Positions 24,715-29,557 of a stretch of DNA of 29,557 nt are shown piece by piece. A program made the position numbers and the translations under genes. Location of the stretch: contig JACZKP010000138.1 of the NCBI GenBank assembly GCA_014860005.1, positions 1-29,557 on the forward strand, read 5' to 3'. Numbering within the stretch: position 1 is the first letter of the stretch; every line of letters begins with the position of its first letter. The notes beneath the pieces were generated by a model. The model was not told the origin of the DNA, ran no database searches, and saw only the letters and a list, made by a program, of their open reading frames with translations. The stretch is from Verrucomicrobiota bacterium. Lineage in GTDB: Bacteria; Verrucomicrobiota; Verrucomicrobiae; Limisphaerales; UBA11358.

Positions 24715-25055
24715 TCACCCGCCAACCCCGTTCAACGATTTGCGCACCCGGTCTTCGGCTTGGTCACGCGCAAGCTGCAACGTGTTGCCGTGCCTCTCGC
24801 CGGCAGAGCATGCTTCTTTCTCCCAACGTGCTGCCGCGCCTCTAGCCAAAGACAAACCCAACTTGTTCTTGGCCCTCCGCACCGCAAGCCTCAAATTTCG
24901 GCCAACGCATCCTGCGCCTGCAAGAACCCCGCCGAACAAATCCTCAAAACAAGGCTTGTCAGCCAAGCCGGTCAGGCGTAAACCCGTCCCATGAGTCGAA
25001 CCTGTCAGTTGACTAATGGCCAACGGGTACCGGCCAATCGATACTGTTCGGTGAT
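24715..25055. other. Gap with a possible minus-strand gene remnant
   Basis: A minus-strand frame with a stop at 24715, directly abutting the M20 stop, runs to 25023 but has only a TTG as start and no domain that I recognise. Its product (for example LADKPCFEDLFGGVLAGAGCV) looks somewhat protein-like, so a degraded gene is conceivable. Codon use is not strongly G+C-biased at third positions. The palindrome-like GGCCAACGGGTACCGGCC lies at about 25018-25035. Confidence 0.3.
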
Positions 25056-25493
25056 ATGATGGCTACGACCACACGAGGAGAACTGGCTGGGATCGCGAAG
25101 GCGTTTCCTTTCTGCCACATCATCGCGGTCGTCTCCTTTCTAGCGACTTTGGTGCTCTGGCTGATGCACCCGAGTCCCTGGCCCTACCTGCTGACCTTCG
25201 GGTTGATCAGCATCGTCTGGTTTGGCCTGATAGCCTGGATGTGGCGGATGCGTCGATTCATCACGACTCTTCTGGCCATGGCGGTCTTCGGGTTGACGTA
25301 TCAAGTGCCGGTTAGCATCTTCGAACGACTTTATGCCGACGAACTGAGCGAGTCACAGCTGTGGCAGCCGCTCCTCCTTGCACTCTCGATCATCGCCGTC
25401 CTCTTTTACACATTTCGGACGTGGGTAGTGAGCTATGCGAGATTGCACACGAACACCGAACCAGCAGATGCACCGAATGAGCGCCCCGCTTAG
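25056..25493 (+). CDS. Small four-helix membrane protein of unknown function
   Basis: A 145-residue protein with four predicted membrane helices (about 20-37, 43-63, 68-88 and 102-122) and a short polar tail. I do not recognise a family. The start has two successive in-frame ATGs (25056 and 25059) preceded by GGTGAT. Base composition is lower in G+C than the surrounding genes, and the 3' end lies inside a long hairpin that spans to the next gene. Together with the lipoprotein gene downstream it forms a small island unlike its neighbours, suggesting acquired DNA. Confidence 0.6.
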   Translation: MMATTTRGELAGIAKAFPFCHIIAVVSFLATLVLWLMHPSPWPYLLTFGLISIVWFGLIAWMWRMRRFITTLLAMAVFGLTYQVPVSIFERLYADELSESQLWQPLLLALSIIAVLFYTFRTWVVSYARLHTNTEPADAPNERPA

Positions 25494-25563
25494 CCAGTCA
25501 AGACGTTCGGGATTTGTCGAGAGTGTCTTGAGGATCTCGGACTTGCTTCCGGCGCTCATCGGT
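25472..25563. repeat. Long hairpin spanning the end of the membrane-protein gene
   Basis: Outer arms ACCGAATGAGCGCC (25472-25485) and GGCGCTCATCGGT (25551-25563) are complementary with one extra A as bulge. An inner 7-bp stem pairs TCAAGAC (25498-25504) with GTCTTGA (25525-25531). The structure includes the stop codon at 25491-25493. It lacks a U tract, so it is not a standard terminator. The bulged long-arm design recalls integron attC sites, but the required conserved R'' heptamer was not found. Confidence 0.5.
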
Positions 25564-25585
25564 GATCGTTAGCCCGCTAGACGCC

Positions 25586-26071
25586 ATGTTTCGTCATCTT
25601 ACGTTACTTGTGACGATTGCGGTTCTCGTCTGCGGCTGCGCGAGCAGGCCGTCAGATCAGTTGTCAGACGTTCGGTCGGCATTGCTGGCGTCTGCCAAAA
25701 GGAGCGACCCTGATTTTCCGGACAGTCACAATTTGGTGCTTACGCATTTTTCGCACGTCGGTCATCTCGTATCTTCGAGTGGAGAGCTTATCTATGTCGC
25801 AGACCGGCGCGCTGTGATTGCGGGCATGCTTGCACCCCGCGGCCAGAACTACATCATGTTTTTCGACGGCCAGTTCCATTATCTTGGCAAGTTGGGATAT
25901 GCTTTGAGCCGTCCGCTGTGGTGCGATGGGAGCAGATTGTATTTGCACGGCGAGCTTGTTGGTCTCGTCACTGGCTTGTCGGGAAACGTCCTTGATGTCG
26001 CTGGCGGTTATGAGCACATCACCGCCTATCACGCCCGAGCTTACGCAAGTTCCGGAGGCATTGATGATTGA
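25586..26071 (+). CDS. Hypothetical lipoprotein
   Basis: A 161-residue protein with a signal peptide and a likely lipobox (LVCGC, with C18 as the lipidated residue; Cys at -2 is atypical). The mature part is beta-rich with repeated strand-turn patterns (SGELIYVADRRAVIAGM, GQNYIMFFDGQFHYLGKLGYALS). I do not recognise a family. ATG at 25586 gives the signal sequence; an earlier start at 25562 adds eight unrelated residues. G+C is lower than in flanking genes. The gene is flanked by the near-inverted sequences CGTTAGCCCGCT (25567-25578) and AGCGGGCTAATCG (26071-26083). Confidence 0.6.
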   Translation: MFRHLTLLVTIAVLVCGCASRPSDQLSDVRSALLASAKRSDPDFPDSHNLVLTHFSHVGHLVSSSGELIYVADRRAVIAGMLAPRGQNYIMFFDGQFHYLGKLGYALSRPLWCDGSRLYLHGELVGLVTGLSGNVLDVAGGYEHITAYHARAYASSGGIDD

Positions 26072-26269
26072 GCGGGCTAATCGCCAAAGGATTGGCAAGG
26101 ACCGAGGCGCGTGTGAGTCGTCCGCTTTGACCTGTGGGGTAATCGCGCCGAGCGTCCTTTCCATCCGCCCGCTCCGTGGGAAAGGTGGACGAGGTTTCAA
26201 GCTAAGTTCACAATTCCCGGCGATTGGTAACGCAGGGCAAATCTGAGGCGGCTTGCGGGGCAGCAACGT
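26072..26269. other. Intergenic region with hairpins
   Basis: No gene is supported. GCCAA-AGGA-TTGGC (26082-26096 region) and CCTTTCC/GGAAAGG (about 26155-26187) can form hairpins between the convergent genes and may end transcription from one or both sides, although no long T tract is present. Confidence 0.35.
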
Positions 26270-28228
26270 TTACTTCCCCGACGGCGGCGGCGCGGGATAA
26301 AACCAGCGCAGCGTGAGGCCATCCACGTTCGCACTGCCGGCGTGGACGGCGAAGTGAAAGTATTTGCCGACGTTGTCGAAAGCCGGCAGGAGCGAAAAAT
26401 CCATCCACTCCTTCAGGCTCCGCTCCGGCCCGGCAATGGGGATGGCACTGGTCAGCGGGTTGAGACCGGAGGATGAGGCGCGCGGGGTGGCCGCGCCTTT
26501 CTGATAGGCCGCAAAATCAAGCCGCATGCGTTCGCGTAGATTCTCGAAGCCGAACCAGCCGGTGCTCAAGCCGCCGGCATGTTGCGCGGCTTCCAGCAAG
26601 CCCGGCATTTCGCGAAGCGCCCTGGGCTGGCCTTCGTTGCTGCGCAGAAATTCCTCCAGCATGGCCGCCTGCGTGGTGAACGCCACATAACCGCCGCTGG
26701 CCGCGTAATGCAGGGTGCGGGTTCGCGACGTGGTGTTCCCCCACGGCATCGGGGGCAGGCTGATGCTGAGAATCTTACGGCCCAGGAACTCGCGCTCCTT
26801 CGGCGACGTGGCGTCCGGGGAGAAAATCACCAGCACCCCTTTCAGCCCGGCCAGCAGGCGCTCGGCATTGGGCGAACCAATCAGCACGAGGGATGGCGGG
26901 GAATTCATTTCCGCGGGCGAACTGCCGGACGGCACTTTTTCGTAGGCAATGAGGTCATCGCCCAGGTTGGCGATGAGGTCCTTGCGCAAGTCGTAATTGG
27001 GGTCGCCCAACTGGGCGGCTTCGTTGCCGCTGGTGAGCAAAAAATCCCACGTGTTGAACAGCGACAGCTCGCTCAACATGTTCTCCAGGACGGCAACCGC
27101 TTTCTGACCATCAATGCGATACCGCTGAAACTTCACTGCGTCGGCAGGAACGAATACCGGCGGACGGGCGTCCTTGGCTTCCGTGGCAAAGATTTTGAGC
27201 ACGCCCTGCCGGGAGGATTCAGGTGCGCCGAGGAACGTCTCGAAGACAATGCCTTCCGGCAAGTCGCGCGCGGCGAAGGCGGCGGACTTCACTCCAGCAA
27301 GTCCGCTGGCGGTCAGCAGCCGGCGAAGGGTCAGAACCGGCAGCGGACTGGGCGCCTGTGGATTGGACTCCTCGGCGGGCAGGCGCGCAAGCGCATCGAA
27401 CAGCAACCTGCCGTTGAACCAGCCGTACAAAGGCGCGTCGCGAAACATCGCCAGGCGGCTGGCTTCAAACGCCGCTTCCTCCGCCAGCGCGGGCACGGCG
27501 CCACCGGTGAGCCGGGCCACCACTTTTTCCACGGCCTTGAGCGAACTGCCTACGATGAGCAGCGACTCGAACTGCCCGATGACGAGTTCCGTTTTCCTGG
27601 GTGATTCCGTTGCCGGCTCCCGGCCAAGCTCCTGAATCTGCTGATGCTGCGGGAAAAACTGCGTGAGGGTTTTCGGCACCTCGTTCGTGCTCAACGGGAC
27701 AACGGCAAATTCCACCTCACGAATTTTCTCGGTCTTGATCGGTTTGCCGTCTTCCACCCATTTCTTCCGCAGGGCGGCGAGGTGTTGCTTGAGCTGCTCG
27801 CGCTTGTCCCGGGCGTCCAACAGGAGCAAGAAGGCGGGTTCAGCGCCTTGCTGGCCCGGCCAGCCTTCCGCCGTCATGGCCAGGGTCAACTGCCCTTGCA
27901 GCAGCCCGGTGAATTCGTCGAACTTCACGCCCAGGTCCCGCTCCAGTGGCACAACGAATTCCTCCTTCCACTTGAGCATGAATTTGTCGCGGAACGGTTT
28001 CATCGCGGGATCATTCCACATTTGGACCTGGGGCATTTTCCCGTAAACGACCTGCAGCCGGGCGCAGTCCGGCGTCGAAATCACCAGCAGCGTGTCGGCG
28101 GGCAGCAACCGCTCGGCGGGCGGAATGGCGGCCCGACCGCGCGGCGCCAACGCCACGAGCGCGAGCAGCGCCGCCGCGAATAACAAGGCAAAACGAGGAC
28201 CCCGAAGGCGATGCGATTTCACAGTCAT
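26270..28228 (-). CDS. Large exported protein of unknown function (DUF3352-like pattern)
   Basis: This 652-residue protein begins with a signal peptide (basic HRLRGPR, hydrophobic FALLFAAALLALVAL, cleavage near GRAA). The mature start IPPAERLLPADTLLVISTPDCARL resembles exported Planctomycetes/Verrucomicrobia proteins carrying a DUF3352-like fold, in which a PADT-like segment opens a repeated alpha/beta domain. No enzyme motif is seen. A Pro-rich C-terminus ends PAPPPSGK. ATG at 28228 is chosen because it starts the signal peptide; longer frames overlap the protease gene. It lies 61 bp downstream of the HtrA-type protease gene on the same strand, suggesting a shared transcript and possibly a substrate or partner relationship, which is inference only. 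Confidence 0.7.
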   Translation of the reverse strand: MTVKSHRLRGPRFALLFAAALLALVALAPRGRAAIPPAERLLPADTLLVISTPDCARLQVVYGKMPQVQMWNDPAMKPFRDKFMLKWKEEFVVPLERDLGVKFDEFTGLLQGQLTLAMTAEGWPGQQGAEPAFLLLLDARDKREQLKQHLAALRKKWVEDGKPIKTEKIREVEFAVVPLSTNEVPKTLTQFFPQHQQIQELGREPATESPRKTELVIGQFESLLIVGSSLKAVEKVVARLTGGAVPALAEEAAFEASRLAMFRDAPLYGWFNGRLLFDALARLPAEESNPQAPSPLPVLTLRRLLTASGLAGVKSAAFAARDLPEGIVFETFLGAPESSRQGVLKIFATEAKDARPPVFVPADAVKFQRYRIDGQKAVAVLENMLSELSLFNTWDFLLTSGNEAAQLGDPNYDLRKDLIANLGDDLIAYEKVPSGSSPAEMNSPPSLVLIGSPNAERLLAGLKGVLVIFSPDATSPKEREFLGRKILSISLPPMPWGNTTSRTRTLHYAASGGYVAFTTQAAMLEEFLRSNEGQPRALREMPGLLEAAQHAGGLSTGWFGFENLRERMRLDFAAYQKGAATPRASSSGLNPLTSAIPIAGPERSLKEWMDFSLLPAFDNVGKYFHFAVHAGSANVDGLTLRWFYPAPPPSGK

Positions 28229-28289
28229 GGTGGCGAATTCAGAGCACGAACAATTCCACGAATCCCGCCGGTTTTGCCGGTGCGGAGAT

Positions 28290-29294
28290 TCACTCCGCCA
28301 CCGCCCGGTGCCGGGTGCGGCTGGGCGGTTCCAAGTAACGATAGGGATTGCTGGGGTTCTCGTTGGAATAGGCGTAGGCGTCGCGATGATCAAGGAAGTA
28401 CCTCACCGATTCCACCGGAATGGCAAAGCCCAAGCCCTCGCCCTCGGTAATCTTCATGTTGGTCACGCCCACGACTTCGCCGCTCAGATTGAAGAGCGGT
28501 CCGCCGCTGTTGCCGGGGTTGATCTGCGTGGTGGTTTGCAGATACAGCGCGCCGGCCAACTGCCGCGTCCGCGTGCTGAGAATGCCTTCGGTAACCGTAC
28601 GTTCCAATCCCAGCGGGCTGCCGATGGCGAATACCCGCTCGCCCACCGCCAGGCCGTCCGCGCTGCCAAACGGCACAAACTTGAAACCGGGCGCGTCCTT
28701 TTCGTCAATCTTCAGCAGCGCCAGGTCGTTGAATTTGTTCATCGCCACGATCCGCACCTGCTTGTAGGTCTTCCGCTCAAGCTGGTCGTACTTCTGGTGA
28801 TAGACCTCGACGGAAATCTGCGATTCACCTTCAATCACGTGGAAGTTGGTGATCAGGAAACCCTCCTCGTTGATCAGAAATCCCGAGCCTAATCCGCTCG
28901 GCGTGCGCACCTGCACCACGGCTTCACCCAGTTGATTCACCAGGTCGCGCACCGTGCGTTCCGGCAGGCGGCGGGGGCTGGCGTGATACAGGCCGGACTT
29001 CGACTCCACCGCCGCCGGGATTTCCGTGAACGGTGCGGTAGCAGGCGGAACGGCTTTCGCGCCGGCGCCGGTCCTGGCCAGCAACGCTTCCTCTTCGCTG
29101 CGGGAGATTTTGGCAATCTTGTCGCGCGGCACGACCAGCACGGTATAACCGACGTCCACGGCCACGGAGTCGCGCTTCTCTGAAAGAATCCGACCGGTGA
29201 TGGCAGCCTGTTCCTTCAGGAACAACGTGTCGCCCAGCGCAGCGGATATCCCGCAAAAAACCATCATCGCCCCAAAGAGACGCAGCTTGAACAT
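28290..29294 (-). CDS. Exported trypsin-like serine protease (HtrA/DegP-type, no PDZ)
   Basis: The 334-residue protein has a signal peptide (residues 1-21, ending SAALG) and a small beta-rich N-terminal module (22-65: LFLKEQAAITGRILSEKRDSV is its core, ending VVPRDKIAKI). After a linker comes a chymotrypsin-fold protease from about residue 115. The catalytic triad is H152 (ITNFHVIEG), D190 (FNDLALLKID) and S263 (INPGNSGGPLF), in HtrA/DegP spacing. No PDZ domain follows, as the protein ends about 40 residues after GLGFAIPVESVRYFL, so regulation must differ from DegP. ATG at 29294 fits the signal peptide. It is probably a periplasmic quality-control protease. The 652-residue exported protein gene follows. 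Confidence 0.9.
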   Translation of the reverse strand: MFKLRLFGAMMVFCGISAALGDTLFLKEQAAITGRILSEKRDSVAVDVGYTVLVVPRDKIAKISRSEEEALLARTGAGAKAVPPATAPFTEIPAAVESKSGLYHASPRRLPERTVRDLVNQLGEAVVQVRTPSGLGSGFLINEEGFLITNFHVIEGESQISVEVYHQKYDQLERKTYKQVRIVAMNKFNDLALLKIDEKDAPGFKFVPFGSADGLAVGERVFAIGSPLGLERTVTEGILSTRTRQLAGALYLQTTTQINPGNSGGPLFNLSGEVVGVTNMKITEGEGLGFAIPVESVRYFLDHRDAYAYSNENPSNPYRYLEPPSRTRHRAVAE

Positions 29295-29500
29295 GCCGGC
29301 ACGATAATGGAGCAGCGCCCCGTTGACAAGGAATGAGGCGGATGAAGGTGCGTCACGGTGAGAATCTTCTGATGCGTCTTGCTCTCTAAGCCACTGAACC
29401 GGCGACGGCAAAGGAGGGCTAGGAATTTGTCGGACTTAGAAAACCGATTGAAGGAGTGGAAACTATTGCGGTCCCCGGTCGCTGCTAATACCGAGGGTCT
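29295..29500. other. Upstream region of the protease gene, no gene seen
   Basis: No coding region is supported here. It should hold the promoter of the minus-strand protease gene. TTGACA occurs at 29323-29328 on the plus strand, but I see no matching -10 box at a standard distance. Confidence 0.3.
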
Positions 29501-29555
29501 GCGGCCCGCTCGCCGGGCCGCTGCTGGCATTCCCGGCCGCTCCGGTTGGCTTTTT
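29501..29555 (+). terminator. Possible hairpins and terminator at the window end
   Basis: GCGGCCCG (29501-29508) and CGGGCCGC (29514-29521) form a perfect 8-bp stem with a 5-base loop. A second stem, CCGGCC (29533-29538) with GGTTGG (29544-29549, two G-U pairs), is followed by CTTTTT, matching a plus-strand intrinsic terminator. The gene it would serve is not in the window. Confidence 0.35.
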
Positions 29556-29557
29556 GC

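Noticed and set aside
24715..25023. Minus-strand frame abutting the M20 peptidase stop codon
   Set aside because: Only a TTG start, no recognisable domain and weak codon bias. It is kept only as a possible remnant in the gap description.
25472..25580. Integron attC site
   Set aside because: The bulged long-arm hairpin and GTTAGCC look suggestive, but the matching R'' heptamer (RYYYAAC type) is missing upstream, and no second attC follows the next gene.

Overview
The window (about 60% G+C) most likely comes from a Verrucomicrobiota chromosome, perhaps Pedosphaera/Limisphaerales-like. Three things point there. It carries a fused lpxC-fabZ gene followed by lpxA, an arrangement known mainly from Verrucomicrobiota and Bacteroidota. 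It has PEP-CTERM proteins beside a pseudopilin-like protein with an [13 protein letters not shown] leader and an ILFADGH motif. Many genes have weak Shine-Dalgarno sequences. The assignment is inferred from gene content, since there is no rRNA in the window.

Layout. Bases 1-1488 are a complete ISKra4-type insertion sequence whose left terminal repeat is the first base of the window, so the sequence probably starts at an assembly break in a repeated element. Then come a VanZ-like membrane protein and a ComEC/Rec2 DNA-uptake channel (+). A minus-strand block (8255 down to 4567) holds two tandem paralogous secreted proteins, only one with a PEP-CTERM tail, then a pseudopilin-like protein and a zinc alcohol dehydrogenase. 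A two-CBS-domain protein (+) abuts folB (-). folB lies downstream of a HAD-phosphatase/Nudix fusion that could supply the dephosphorylation steps before FolB in folate synthesis. Next is a probable 6S RNA with its own terminator, directly upstream of rarA.

After a poorly coding stretch (12.5-13.4 kb), a minus-strand envelope block contains a lytic transglycosylase, a long hairpin, lpxC-fabZ and lpxA (lipid A synthesis). Further on are a lower-G+C secreted protein, a PEP-CTERM gene broken by an in-frame TAA, a family 2 glycosyltransferase without a standard start codon, and a 180-bp nested palindromic element resembling a MITE. The right part has a large AsmA-like protein, an M20 peptidase, two small lower-G+C orphan genes with flanking inverted repeats, a 652-residue exported protein of unknown role and a trypsin-like HtrA/DegP-type protease without PDZ domains.

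The most interesting items are the HAD-Nudix/folB pair as a candidate dihydroneopterin-phosphate processing module, the 6S RNA-rarA linkage, the tail swap between the tandem secreted paralogs, and the MITE-like palindrome. No CRISPR array, tRNA or rRNA was seen.
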